Source: CAVAVT01 sp963592185
GTDB lineage: Bacteria > Bacillota > Negativicutes > Selenomonadales > Selenomonadaceae
Length of the DNA stretch: 34,759 bases
Reading direction: 5' to 3'
NCBI GenBank assembly: GCA_963592185.1
Contig: CAVAVT010000016.1
Location: forward strand, 1-34,759
Each line of letters opens with the position of its first letter. Within the stretch, counting starts at the first letter, position 1. Under the pieces are notes generated by a model. It was not told the origin of the DNA and did not search any database. It saw only the letters and a list, made by a program, of their open reading frames with translations. Below, piece by piece: positions 1 to 8,372 of this stretch. Made by a program: the position numbers and the translations under genes.

Positions 1-11
1 CATAGATAAAT

Positions 12-40
12 AAAAAAGAGCCTCCCATCGGGAAGCTCTT
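12..40 (-). terminator. Rho-independent terminator after the tRNA pair
   Basis: Read on the minus strand, AAGAGC and GCTCTT arms (35-40 and 16-21) enclose a second paired block (TCCC/GGGA) and a three-base loop. A run of six T follows at once. It lies 10 bases past the CCA end of tRNA-Glu and should end the tRNA transcript. Confidence 0.85.
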
Positions 41-49
41 AAATTTCTA

Positions 50-124
50 TGGTGACGCCTACGGGATTCGAACCCGTGAAGCCGCCGTGAAAGGGCGGTG
101 TCTTAACCACTTGACCAAGGCGCC
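50..124 (-). tRNA. tRNA-Glu (UUC)
   Basis: The minus strand folds as a complete cloverleaf. The acceptor arms are GGCGCCT and AGGCGTC, with discriminator A and an encoded CCA at 50-52. The anticodon stem CCGCC/GGCGG holds the loop CTTTCAC, giving anticodon TTC (Glu). The T-arm carries GTTCGAATC. It sits one base downstream of tRNA-Asn and is clearly processed from the same transcript. Confidence 0.97.
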
Positions 125-125
125 A

Positions 126-201
126 TGGCTCCCCGGACTGGACTCGAACCAGTGACAGCCTGATTAACAGTCAGGTGCTCTACCAACTGAGCTACCGGGG
201 A
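126..201 (-). tRNA. tRNA-Asn (GUU)
   Basis: The minus strand gives acceptor arm TCCCCGG with matching CCGGGGA, a D-loop with AGTTGGTAGA, anticodon stem CCTGA/TCAGG with loop CTGTTAA (anticodon GTT, Asn), T-arm GTTCGAGTC and an encoded CCA at 126-128. It is the first gene of the two-tRNA transcript. Confidence 0.97.
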
Positions 202-233
202 ATGTAAACACAATTAATGTGTCAACAAGAGAT

Positions 234-262
234 ATTATATTCTATACTTCAATAAAAAGCAA
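234..262 (-). promoter_or_regulatory. Promoter of the tRNA-Asn/tRNA-Glu transcript
   Basis: On the minus strand TTGCTT (262-257) is followed after 17 bases by a perfect TATAAT (239-234). The expected start near 227 leaves a leader of about 26 bases before tRNA-Asn. That leader contains ACACA/TGTGT arms around a five-base centre. The -35 box overlaps a weak hairpin just after the MATE gene. Confidence 0.75.
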
Positions 263-271
263 GCTTTTATT
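251..271 (-). terminator. Possible weak terminator after the MATE gene
   Basis: AATAAAAG and CTTTTTATT arms with a CTTG loop directly follow the MATE stop codon, and the T-rich arm doubles as the U-tract. The stem is almost all A/T with one bulged T, so termination may be weak and read-through into the tRNAs is possible. Confidence 0.35.
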
Positions 272-272
272 T

Positions 273-1667
273 TTATTTTTTTGAAGTAATTCCATATTCC
301 GCATTGATTTTGGACTGTATCCTCCACATGCGGATTCTGAGCATAGCCGCCCCCACAAAGAGACTGCCTATAATGCCCACCCAGTATCCATATGGGCCCA
401 TTCCGCCAATATGGGCCATGCCGAGGCCCAGTGGCAGACCAATAATCCAGTAGGAAAATACCGCCATGTAGAATGGTACCTTTACGTCCTTGTAACCCTT
501 CAGTATACCCTGCATTGGAGCATTGATTGCATCCGCCATCTGCATGAAGGTAGCTAACACAAGGAAGTTTACAAGAATGGCCCTTATTTCTTCACTGGTG
601 GTAAACATTGCTGCGATATAGGGCCTCAAATAAATGATTACAATGGCAATCAAGGCTGTGATACCAAATGACATGGCACGGCCAAGCATTCCATAGCGTA
701 CAGCCTCTCTGGGATGCCCTGCTCCCATTTCAAAGCCAATGACAATTGTCATTGCAAGGCTTATGCTCATGGGAACCATATAAATCATGGTATTAACACT
801 CATGGTGGACTGATGGGCCGCTATTACAGCTGTTCCATAGTTTGCCATGAGCAGCGCCATTACGCCGAATATGCTGCTTTCGCAAAACATGGTGGCACCG
901 ATATGGGAACCGAATTTAATCGCCCTTTTCCACTCGGCAAAATTAGGACGGGACATGGTATGGAATATGCGGTACTCCTTAAAGGGTCCGTAGTATTTTA
1001 CAACCAAAACGTTCAACAGCAAGGTCAGGTAAAAGCAGATGGCACTTCCCACTGCTGCGCCTGTTCCTCCCAGTGCCGGAATCCCCATTGCTCCATAGAT
1101 AAAAATATAATTCAGAACCACATTTACAGGAACCGCCACAACGGTGATAACCATGGTAACTCCCGTGTAGCCCATGGAATCTATGAAATTTCGCAATACA
1201 CATGCAACAAAAAGGGGAAATATTCCCACAGCCATTACTGTAAGATAATCCCGGACCACCTGTGCCACCTGGTCTTCAAGGCTGAAGTAGGGAATTATCC
1301 TTGGCACCAGCAAAAAACCTGCGGCGACATACACAGCCGCCAGCAATAATGCCCAGTACATTCCCTGCTGCACAGTAAATCTGATTTTCCTTCTTTCCTT
1401 TGCCCCTCTGAAATATGCCAGCACCGGGGTAAGTCCGGAGAATATGCCGTTGAAAAGCAGGAAAAACATGAAGTAGAGATTGGAGCCAAAGGCTACTCCT
1501 GCCAAATCGTATTCACCATACCGTCCTGTCATAACCGTATCGAAAAATCCGGTGGATACCAGTGCCAGCTGGGTAACAAATATAGGGAAAAGAACCTTTA
1601 TAATTGTACGGGCCTTGTGGAGATAGCTTGTATGCTTCTCCGCCTTGCACATATCAGTCATTTCCAT
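273..1667 (-). CDS. MATE family multidrug/cation antiporter
   Basis: This is an inner-membrane efflux protein of the MATE family (NorM/DinF-like), which exports cationic drugs or metabolites in exchange for Na+ or H+. At 464 residues it matches the usual 440-460. It shows about twelve hydrophobic segments in two similar halves, beginning near LFPIFVTQLALVSTGFFDTV with the family pattern around DTVMTGRYG. A longer open frame begins at 1730, but AAGGA lies five bases before ATG 1667, so that start is preferred. This makes the gene overlap the end of the SEC-C gene by 14 bases, which suggests translational coupling. The substrate cannot be told from sequence. Confidence 0.9.
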   Translation of the reverse strand: MEMTDMCKAEKHTSYLHKARTIIKVLFPIFVTQLALVSTGFFDTVMTGRYGEYDLAGVAFGSNLYFMFFLLFNGIFSGLTPVLAYFRGAKERRKIRFTVQQGMYWALLLAAVYVAAGFLLVPRIIPYFSLEDQVAQVVRDYLTVMAVGIFPLFVACVLRNFIDSMGYTGVTMVITVVAVPVNVVLNYIFIYGAMGIPALGGTGAAVGSAICFYLTLLLNVLVVKYYGPFKEYRIFHTMSRPNFAEWKRAIKFGSHIGATMFCESSIFGVMALLMANYGTAVIAAHQSTMSVNTMIYMVPMSISLAMTIVIGFEMGAGHPREAVRYGMLGRAMSFGITALIAIVIIYLRPYIAAMFTTSEEIRAILVNFLVLATFMQMADAINAPMQGILKGYKDVKVPFYMAVFSYWIIGLPLGLGMAHIGGMGPYGYWVGIIGSLFVGAAMLRIRMWRIQSKINAEYGITSKK

Positions 1668-2865
1668 TCCAGTCCTTCTTATAACAACACTTTTTATATT
1701 TCTTTCCACTTCCACATGGACAAGGGTCATTGCGGCCTACAGCGGTGGTATGGGGCTCATGATGCACCCGTGGAGCTGTTTTAAGCTCCTGTGGGCTATA
1801 GCCCTTCAATCCCCAGAGTGGCAGACTGTTGTAGTACTCAATAATGAGACCGCATGCCTCCTCAACCTGCTGCTCAGTACTGATGATTCCCTGATCACCC
1901 AGGTATTCAAGGGCTTCTTTCAGGGCAGCACCTTCATGGTGGCTTCCGTTCTCAAATATAATGGTGATTTCGCCCACTACATCTTCTGCAGCAGCCTGGT
2001 CCTTGCCACACTTTTTCACTAAATGCTGTACCAGCTCTCTGTAGGCATCGGTTTTCTCAACATAGCCCTCATGACCGGCATCTAAAAGACGTGCATAGGA
2101 AAGTGGAGCAAAATCCACATTATCCAGCTCTCTCTGAGCATCTTCAACACTGTCAGTATCAAGTACGGTGTAGTAGAACATTCCCTCCTGTCCGGATGCG
2201 ATATTTGCATACCAGCAGGAGCTGTTAATCATAATTCCCAGAAAGTCGAAGAATTCAATCTCTGTATTCAGGAGAGCTGTTATTCTGGTATAAAGCTGGT
2301 CGTAGTTCTGTACGCCATAGTAGAACAGCATTCCGGATACCAGTCTTACCATTTCTGTGTTCAAAAGGGCCATTTCCTTGAACGCGCCCCCCTGAATCTT
2401 TTTAAACTCCTCCTGAATTTCATCAGGCATGTACCATGCCAGCTCACCATCCAGATTGCCACAGGCCAAAAGTCCGATGCAGCGGAGATATTCAAGCTTT
2501 GCCTCGTCCACTCCGGCATCCTTTGTCAGTCCGCCATTTGCGCAAAGGCTTTCAAACAAAATATACTGCTCGTCCACAATAGTCGGGAACCAGCTATGGG
2601 TAAATTCTATGATTTCCGGCGCAAGCTTTTCTACCAGCTCAGCCTTTTTCAAGGAACTTGCACCAGTAACCTTCAGGTTGAAACGGATATCATCCAGCTC
2701 CTGCTTGGTCATAGCTCCAAGGGCATCCTTCAGGGTGCGGCTCTCAGGCACAGACCTGCGCATAAGCCTTGCACGGTGCTCTGCACGCTCCTCATCAATA
2801 GCCGCAGCCACATCATTTACCATATCTGCTGTAACCTCATGCAGATTGTTATTCTTATCGCTCAC
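1654..2865 (-). CDS. SEC-C motif protein of unknown function
   Basis: This 403-residue soluble protein ends in a SEC-C zinc motif (GRNDPCPCGSGKKYKKCC), nearly identical to the tail of SecA encoded at 13633-16161. Near the N-terminus, at about residues 35-75, is a helical SAP/Rho-N-like stretch (LGAMTKQELDDIRFNLK). The middle is helical and unassigned. The start is GTG at 2865 with AAAGGA nine bases upstream; the frame is open farther up, but that stretch runs through a hairpin with a U-tract. SEC-C domains bind zinc and often a partner protein. A quality-control or SecB/ribosome-linked role is possible but unproven. It is coupled to the MATE gene downstream. Confidence 0.75.
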   Translation of the reverse strand: MSDKNNNLHEVTADMVNDVAAAIDEERAEHRARLMRRSVPESRTLKDALGAMTKQELDDIRFNLKVTGASSLKKAELVEKLAPEIIEFTHSWFPTIVDEQYILFESLCANGGLTKDAGVDEAKLEYLRCIGLLACGNLDGELAWYMPDEIQEEFKKIQGGAFKEMALLNTEMVRLVSGMLFYYGVQNYDQLYTRITALLNTEIEFFDFLGIMINSSCWYANIASGQEGMFYYTVLDTDSVEDAQRELDNVDFAPLSYARLLDAGHEGYVEKTDAYRELVQHLVKKCGKDQAAAEDVVGEITIIFENGSHHEGAALKEALEYLGDQGIISTEQQVEEACGLIIEYYNSLPLWGLKGYSPQELKTAPRVHHEPHTTAVGRNDPCPCGSGKKYKKCCYKKDWNGND

Positions 2866-2894
2866 AGCGTTCAATCCTTTCTTGCCACTTACAA

Positions 2895-2953
2895 TAAAAA
2901 AGCCCTCCCGCAAGGACAACGGCGGATGCCGCATCCCTAAAAAGGGGAAGGCT
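2895..2953 (-). terminator. Hairpin with U-tract: amidase terminator and possible attenuator of the SEC-C gene
   Basis: On the minus strand the outer arms AGCCTTCCC and GGGAGGGCT close a region with two further possible hairpins (GGATG/CATCC, and CCGC/GCGG, which share two bases). TTTTTT follows directly. It lies 66 bases after the amidase stop. A promoter-like pair at 2982-3011 stands upstream of it and the SEC-C start codon downstream, so it sits inside the probable SEC-C leader. Confidence 0.7.
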
Positions 2954-2981
2954 ATCATTCGTTTAAATTTTCATCGAAACT

Positions 2982-3011
2982 ATTTTACCCTAAAAAAATA
3001 CATAACGTCAA
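2982..3011 (-). promoter_or_regulatory. Probable promoter of the SEC-C/MATE transcript
   Basis: TTGACG (3011-3006) and TAAAAT (2987-2982) are separated by 18 bases on the minus strand, between the amidase stop and the hairpin at 2895-2953. The expected leader is about 110 bases long and includes the entire hairpin. Confidence 0.5.
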
Positions 3012-3018
3012 GGACTAT

Positions 3019-4296
3019 TTATGAAAAAAACTTCTGAAGTCCCTGCAGAATACCCTTTGCAGCCTTCTGAACACCAGTGGAGCTTGTCAAAAGCTTATGC
3101 TCCTCAGTGTTGGAAATAAATGCTACCTCCACAAGGGTTGCCGGCATATCTGTATGTCTTACCACATAGAAATTGCACTCCTTAGTGCCTCTATCTGCGG
3201 TATTCAGCTCCTTTACAACACCCTCGTGAACCAGCTTTGCCAGCTTCTTGCTGGCCGCAGAACCTCCGGTATAATAATATCCCGTAGTTCCTCCCGCAGA
3301 ACCATTTACAAAGGAATCCATGTGGATGCTGACAAATATATCTGCACCGTTATTGTTTGCCACATCGCAGCGTGCCTGAAGCTCCTCAACATCGCTTGCC
3401 AGTGCCTTCTTGGAGGACACCTCAGTATCAGTGGTACGGGTCATGAGAACCTTTGCACCCTGAGCTTCCAGCATAGTTCTCAGCTGAAGTGAAATGTTGA
3501 GGGTTATATCTTCCTCATTCTTGTCAGCAGAGCCTAATGCGCCGGAATCCTGTCCGCCGTGTCCCGGATCAAGGCAGATTACCTTGCCTTTTATTCCCCC
3601 GGTAAGGTTTGGCACACGGGTGGATTTTTTCTTTGTTATGGTAGTAGTCTTGCTGGTATCCTTAACTTCATTTGGAGTGGTATTTTTTACCACCGTCCCA
3701 GAGCTATTAGTGCTGCTTGAAGCCGTTGTGCTGCTATTTGTTGAACTTCCTGTATTGACCGTGGTTTTGGGCTTTCCGGAAAAATCAATTCCCGGAGTTC
3801 TATTCTTTTTGCCAATGTCAATCACCACCCTATGTGAGGCGGAATTAACCGGCTTTATGGAATTAATCTCATACTCGTCCTTTTTCACATCAGTTTCAAT
3901 AACCAAACGTACTGTGTTATGGTCAAACTGTGCCACACGGTACTGGGTAACAACTTTGTCGGAAACTGTCTGAGACTTTGCCACATTTGGGCTGAGCCAG
4001 GCATTGTTGAAATCAATGACCACACGGTTTGGCTTAGAAAGTGCTCTAACCTCATAATCCGCCTGTTTGGTGGAATCCACCACAATGCGGACCTTGTCAG
4101 ACTGTATGGAGTACCTTATGTCGGTAATCTCCATCATATCCCCCACCTTGGCCTTAAAAGCTTCATCCGATGCGGCCGCAAATGCCTTTACACCAAGAAA
4201 CATACACAGCAGCGCCGCCATGAGAAAAATCACAGACACTCTTTGCAGATATCCATTATTAAATTTTATTTTGCTAGTTTGTATAACTGAATTCAT
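3019..4296 (-). CDS. N-acetylmuramoyl-L-alanine amidase with AMIN domain
   Basis: This 425-residue exported enzyme should cleave the amide bond between N-acetylmuramic acid and the stem peptide of peptidoglycan. An N-terminal signal peptide ends near AFAAA (about residue 42). Next comes an AMIN domain (about 55-162), a Ser/Thr-rich linker (about 175-225) and an Amidase_3 domain (about 236-425). Predicted zinc ligands are H246 (DPGHGG), E261, H325 (SIHMDS) and the catalytic E390 (VEVAF). The regulatory helix insertion found in E. coli AmiB/AmiC is not present. GGAGG lies six bases before ATG 4296; an earlier in-frame ATG has the ribosome site inside its coding region. It is the last gene of the ftsEX group. 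Confidence 0.93.
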   Translation of the reverse strand: MNSVIQTSKIKFNNGYLQRVSVIFLMAALLCMFLGVKAFAAASDEAFKAKVGDMMEITDIRYSIQSDKVRIVVDSTKQADYEVRALSKPNRVVIDFNNAWLSPNVAKSQTVSDKVVTQYRVAQFDHNTVRLVIETDVKKDEYEINSIKPVNSASHRVVIDIGKKNRTPGIDFSGKPKTTVNTGSSTNSSTTASSSTNSSGTVVKNTTPNEVKDTSKTTTITKKKSTRVPNLTGGIKGKVICLDPGHGGQDSGALGSADKNEEDITLNISLQLRTMLEAQGAKVLMTRTTDTEVSSKKALASDVEELQARCDVANNNGADIFVSIHMDSFVNGSAGGTTGYYYTGGSAASKKLAKLVHEGVVKELNTADRGTKECNFYVVRHTDMPATLVEVAFISNTEEHKLLTSSTGVQKAAKGILQGLQKFFS

Positions 4297-4403
4297 CTGA
4301 TGCCTCCACATTACAACGATGGCCTTCGATACTCATACAGTATACTAAAAATTATTTACTTTGCATAGATTGAAGATTGCAGCATTCCCCTTACACAAGG
4401 AAT

Positions 4404-5621
4404 TTAGCTGTCCATCTTTTCTTTCATAAGGTCAATTGCCTTCTGCAGCTGATTGTCATATTGGCCGCTGGTGTCCAGCTGGACTTTCACATCCGGCTCG
4501 ATTCCTATGCCGTCAATGCTTCGTCCGCTTGGGGTATAGTATTTGGCGATGGTAAGCTTCATGGCATCCCCCTGAAGCATTGGAAGTACCACCTGTACAG
4601 AGCCTTTGCCATAGGATTTGTCGCCCACAAGGGTTGCTGCTCCACGGTCCTGCAAAGCCCCGGCAAGAATCTCTGAAGCGCTGGCGCTATTGCCATCTAT
4701 CAGCACAACTATTGGATATTCCTGTGCCTCCAGAGTGGAATCATACACTTCCTTGCGGCCGCTGCGGTCAACCACAGAGACTATTTCTCCCTTGGGAACC
4801 ACAATGTTGGCAATATCCACACAGGTATTTAAAAGACCTCCCGGATTGGCTCTAAGGTCAATAATCAGCCCCTTCATTCCCTCATCCTTCAGCTTCTGAT
4901 AAGCAGCCTTAAACTCATCGGCTGTATGCTCACCAAAGGATGCGATGCGGATATATCCAATATTATCAGGAGCCATCTGACCTGCTGCGGTTTTCATCTG
5001 AATTGTGTCTCGAGTGATAACATAGTCCTTGTCCTCTTCACCTTCACGGCGGATGGTGAGAGTAACCTCTGTTCCCTTCTCACCACGAATGGAGGTTGCC
5101 ACGTCCTCAGAAGGCCTTCCCTCTGTAGGCTCGCCATTTACAGCAACGATTATATCACCCTTTTGAAGACCAGCCTTTTCTCCTGGGCTTCCCTCATTTA
5201 CATCGAGAATTTCCACTTTGTTCGGGTCCGAAAAGGACATGAGCACGCCGATTCCCCCGAAGGTTCCCTCGTTGTGCTGCTTCAGCTTTTTGTACATATC
5301 CTCATCCATGTAAACGGAATGTGGATCCCCCAGGGACTTTACCATGCCGTCAATGGCTCCGTCCACCAGCTTCTTGTCATCAATGCCATCCACATAGTTT
5401 ACTTCGATGAATCTTAATGCCCCCAGGAGACGAAGTATCTCTGTAGGGCTGTAGTTTTTCAGTCCCAGTGAAAAATATATTCCCCCCAGGGCTATAGCAG
5501 CACCTGCCAGCATGGAAAAAAGTATGGTAAAAATTTTTCTGCCACGGCCTTTTTTCTTTACAGGTGTCTGCTTTATTTCAGATATGCCTGATTCATTCCA
5601 GGTATTTTTTTCCTCATACAT
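4404..5621 (-). CDS. S41 family C-terminal processing peptidase with PDZ domain
   Basis: This 405-residue serine protease of the CtpA/CtpB family is anchored by one transmembrane segment (about residues 30-52), with the catalytic part outside the membrane. A PDZ domain spans about 118-200 (GIGVLMSF, then GEKAGLQKGDIIVAVNG). The S41 core carries the Ser-Lys dyad S314 (GNSASASE) and K339 (SYGKG), spaced 25 residues apart as in the family. It lies 18 bases after the LytM gene and about 107 bases before the amidase. That suggests it trims or removes a division or hydrolase protein, as E. coli Prc with NlpI does for peptidoglycan hydrolases. The natural substrate is not known. Confidence 0.93.
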   Translation of the reverse strand: MYEEKNTWNESGISEIKQTPVKKKGRGRKIFTILFSMLAGAAIALGGIYFSLGLKNYSPTEILRLLGALRFIEVNYVDGIDDKKLVDGAIDGMVKSLGDPHSVYMDEDMYKKLKQHNEGTFGGIGVLMSFSDPNKVEILDVNEGSPGEKAGLQKGDIIVAVNGEPTEGRPSEDVATSIRGEKGTEVTLTIRREGEEDKDYVITRDTIQMKTAAGQMAPDNIGYIRIASFGEHTADEFKAAYQKLKDEGMKGLIIDLRANPGGLLNTCVDIANIVVPKGEIVSVVDRSGRKEVYDSTLEAQEYPIVVLIDGNSASASEILAGALQDRGAATLVGDKSYGKGSVQVVLPMLQGDAMKLTIAKYYTPSGRSIDGIGIEPDVKVQLDTSGQYDNQLQKAIDLMKEKMDS

Positions 5622-5639
5622 GTTAAAACCATTCCTTCA

Positions 5640-6740
5640 TTACATGAAGCCATAGGGACTCACAGGTTCACCATTCTGACGAACTTCAAAATGACAGTGC
5701 GGTCCTGTGGAATTACCAGTGGAGCCGCAATAAGCTATTACATCTCCACGTCCTACCGATTCTCCTACACCTACAGCCAGTGACTGGCAATGCCCGTACA
5801 GACTTGTTATGCCGCCGCCATGGTCAATGATTACCGCATTGCCGTAGCCGCTTATCCATCCTGCATAGGTGACAGTACCTGCGGCAGCCGCCAATATGGA
5901 CTGTCCGTAGTCGCCGCCTATATCAAGTCCGCTGTGGAAACGTGAAGTACCGAATATTGGATGGACACGCCAGCCAAATTCAGAGGTTACTACTCCGTCC
6001 AGCGGCCATATCATGCCACCGCCGCCGTAGCTTCCGGAGCTGCCCCTTGCCTTCAGCATTCGCTCAATCTCACGGGATGCAGCCATCAGCTCTTCATACG
6101 CCTGCTCAGAGGTATCTCTGTCGTATTCAGCCTGGGACAAAAGTGCGTCTTTTTCCTGCTTTCTGGCAGCAACGGCTTCCTTCTTTTCCTCTGCCTCAGC
6201 CACCAGCAGGGAGGCAGCCTCCTTATTTTTATCCAGCTCAAGCCTTGCCTCTGCCAGAGTAGCTCTTGCTGCACGAACCTCCATAATGAGCTTGTAGTCC
6301 TGCTTTATTACATGAGAAAGCAGGTCCATTCTAGTGAGAAAATCCCCCACATCCTTTGCTCCGAAAAGTACATCAAGATAGCTTATCTGGCCATTGATAT
6401 AAATATTTCTAACCCTCTTGTTAAGCTTTTTTCCCTTAACATCCAGGTCCCTTTCGGTTTTATCCAACAAGGCCTGATTTTCATCCACACGTGCCTGTGC
6501 CTCGTCAAGCCTGGACTTAACCTCCCGGTACTGAGCATCCGCTGCATCAAATTCCTCCTGCAGCACCCTTACCTGCTCAGAAAAGCTGTCCACCCGGTCC
6601 TGGGCTTCATTCTTTTTCTTCAGCATCTCCTCAGCCTGCTCACGCTTCTCTGAAAGCTCGTCAGCATTGGCCAAAGGGAATCCTGCTGTGAAAAAAATCA
6701 GCGATGCCATCACTGCCGCTATTGTCTTTTTTTGATTCAC
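5640..6740 (-). CDS. Coiled-coil LytM (M23) peptidase, EnvC/CwlO-like partner of FtsEX
   Basis: A 366-residue exported protein with a signal peptide (to about residue 27, ending ANA), a long charged coiled coil (about 28-235), a Gly/Ser hinge and an M23/LytM domain (about 243-366). This is the EnvC/PcsB layout, in which FtsX grips the coiled coil and ATP hydrolysis by FtsE controls peptidoglycan cleavage. Unlike E. coli EnvC, all metal ligands are present: H269 and D273 (HSGLD) and H348/H350 (HCH). It may therefore be an active endopeptidase. The GTG at 6740 has AAGGGG eight bases upstream; an in-frame GTG at 6749 abuts the same site and is less likely. It begins 12 bases after ftsX. Confidence 0.9.
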   Translation of the reverse strand: MNQKKTIAAVMASLIFFTAGFPLANADELSEKREQAEEMLKKKNEAQDRVDSFSEQVRVLQEEFDAADAQYREVKSRLDEAQARVDENQALLDKTERDLDVKGKKLNKRVRNIYINGQISYLDVLFGAKDVGDFLTRMDLLSHVIKQDYKLIMEVRAARATLAEARLELDKNKEAASLLVAEAEEKKEAVAARKQEKDALLSQAEYDRDTSEQAYEELMAASREIERMLKARGSSGSYGGGGMIWPLDGVVTSEFGWRVHPIFGTSRFHSGLDIGGDYGQSILAAAAGTVTYAGWISGYGNAVIIDHGGGITSLYGHCQSLAVGVGESVGRGDVIAYCGSTGNSTGPHCHFEVRQNGEPVSPYGFM

Positions 6741-6752
6741 AGGAATCACCCC

Positions 6753-7640
6753 TTACACCTTCAGGAAACGCTTTAAGGAAATTGTGCTTCCCAGTGCTCC
6801 GATTATCATTCCACACGCCAGGATTATAAGACTGATGTAGTCAATTGCCGGGTACATTGGCACCAATGGCAGGAATGCCAAAGTGTCATATATTTTTTCA
6901 GTAATGCCGCTATAAGCAATACGTATTACAATAACTGACAATACCGCCCCGAAGAATCCCAGCACCATGCCCTCCAGCATGAAGGGCCATCTGATGAACC
7001 AGTCTGTAGCTCCCACATATTTCATAATTGCAATTTCCTTACGGCGTGCAAACACCGTAAGTCTGATGGTATTTGAAATAAGGAACAGAGTTGCACCGGC
7101 AAGAAGAACAATCAGAGACACGCCGAAAATACGTATCAGCTTTGTTATCTCAAAGAGATGCTGTATTACATCCTGCCCGTATTTAGTGGACTCAACGCCT
7201 TTGTATTCCTGTATTGTGTCTGCCGCAGTCTTTACCATTTCAGGCTGTTTTACCGTCACTTCAAAGGAATCCGGCAGCGGATTGGTGTCTCCCAGAGCCT
7301 CCAGCAGATATTTTTGCTCTCCAAGACGCTCCCTGAAGCGTTCCAAAGCCTCGTCCTTGCTGATATAGTTTACGCTTTCAATTCCCTGCATGGAAGTGAT
7401 GTCACGCTCAATATCCCTTTTTTCAGAATCTGTTGCATCGTCCTGCAGGTACACGCTTATCTGAACCTGTGACTCCAGAGATGATGCCATGTGGTTCATG
7501 TTCATTACAATCAGCATAAACATTCCCAGCACAAAAAGGGATACCGCCACAGTACCAATGGAGGCAAGAGTCATCCAGTTATTTCTCTTCAGAGAAAAGA
7601 ATACTTCTCTGACAAAATATTCCGTTGTCCTAATCTTCAT
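6753..7640 (-). CDS. ftsX: Cell division protein FtsX
   Basis: This is the permease-like half of the FtsEX complex, 295 residues. One transmembrane segment near residues 25-50 is followed by an extracellular loop of about 110 residues that should bind the coiled coil of the next gene product. Three more membrane segments (about 155-185, 210-235 and 260-285) follow. The ATG at 7640 lies within the last codons of ftsE, giving an 11-base overlap, with GGAGG eight bases upstream. An in-frame ATG at 7688 would add 16 residues of ftsE-overlapping sequence and is rejected. FtsEX couples ATP hydrolysis to periplasmic hydrolase activation; it does not transport. Confidence 0.95.
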   Translation of the reverse strand: MKIRTTEYFVREVFFSLKRNNWMTLASIGTVAVSLFVLGMFMLIVMNMNHMASSLESQVQISVYLQDDATDSEKRDIERDITSMQGIESVNYISKDEALERFRERLGEQKYLLEALGDTNPLPDSFEVTVKQPEMVKTAADTIQEYKGVESTKYGQDVIQHLFEITKLIRIFGVSLIVLLAGATLFLISNTIRLTVFARRKEIAIMKYVGATDWFIRWPFMLEGMVLGFFGAVLSVIVIRIAYSGITEKIYDTLAFLPLVPMYPAIDYISLIILACGMIIGALGSTISLKRFLKV

Positions 7641-8316
7641 AGCCGTAGCCTCCGTGCCTTTCATCCCTGGAAATTCTGCCATCCTCAATGGCGATTACCC
7701 TCTGTCTCATGGTGTCTACAATGGACTGGTCATGGGTTGCCATAACAATGGTGGTTCCTGCCTCATTTATACGCTTGAATATGTCCATGATTCCCCAGGA
7801 GGTTTCAGGATCAAGGTTGCCTGTAGGCTCGTCAGCAATAACGATTGCCGGGTCATTAACTATGGCTCTGGCAATGGCAACACGCTGCTGCTCGCCGCCT
7901 GAAAGCTGGGATGGGAAGCTCTTGTACTTGCTTCTAAGTCCAACCACGTCCAGCACGGAGTTTACACTGCGCTGCATGAGCCTTCTCGGAGCCTCGATTA
8001 CCTGCATGGCAAAGGCAATATTCTCAAATACGGTCTTGTCCGGAAGGAGCCTGTAATCCTGAAAAATAACCCCCAGTCCACGGCGGAGATAGGGAACCTC
8101 GCTATCCCTCATATTTACCACATCCCGGCCATTGACTGTAAGTGAGCCGGAGGTAGGAAGTGTCTCCCTTAGAAGCATCCTGATAAAGGTGGATTTTCCT
8201 GCACCGCTGGGTCCTACAACAAACACAAACTCGCCCTTTTCTATATCCACATTCACGTGGTTTAAGGCTGTTGTTCCATTATCATAAACTTTGGTTACAT
8301 CCTTCATATGGATCAT
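7630..8316 (-). CDS. ftsE: Cell division ATP-binding protein FtsE
   Basis: This 228-residue cytoplasmic ATPase partners FtsX. Walker A is GPSGAGKST at residues 35-43, the ABC signature is LSGGEQQR, and Walker B is VIADEPTGNLD followed by the switch histidine in ATHD. Length and N-terminus are typical of FtsE. GGAGG lies seven bases before ATG 8316. It is the first gene of an operon continuing with ftsX, a LytM protein, an S41 protease and an amidase. A modest promoter at 8373-8401 and an inverted repeat at 8416-8442 lie upstream. Confidence 0.96.
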   Translation of the reverse strand: MIHMKDVTKVYDNGTTALNHVNVDIEKGEFVFVVGPSGAGKSTFIRMLLRETLPTSGSLTVNGRDVVNMRDSEVPYLRRGLGVIFQDYRLLPDKTVFENIAFAMQVIEAPRRLMQRSVNSVLDVVGLRSKYKSFPSQLSGGEQQRVAIARAIVNDPAIVIADEPTGNLDPETSWGIMDIFKRINEAGTTIVMATHDQSIVDTMRQRVIAIEDGRISRDERHGGYGYED

Positions 8317-8372
8317 ACATTTTCCTCCAAAAACAGGTTTAAGCTCTGTCTTTTATAATATAAAATAATCAA

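Noticed and set aside
1667..1730. Longer N-terminus for the MATE protein
   Set aside because: The extra 21 codons overlap the SEC-C coding region and read as charged, non-MATE sequence; ATG 1667 has a proper ribosome site.
2429..3037. Plus-strand open frame of 202 codons
   Set aside because: It is opposite the SEC-C gene and its leader hairpin, with no ribosome site or recognisable motif.
4312..4403. Promoter before the amidase
   Set aside because: A good TATACT is present, but no -35 box lies at 16-18 bases; read-through from the S41 gene is sufficient.
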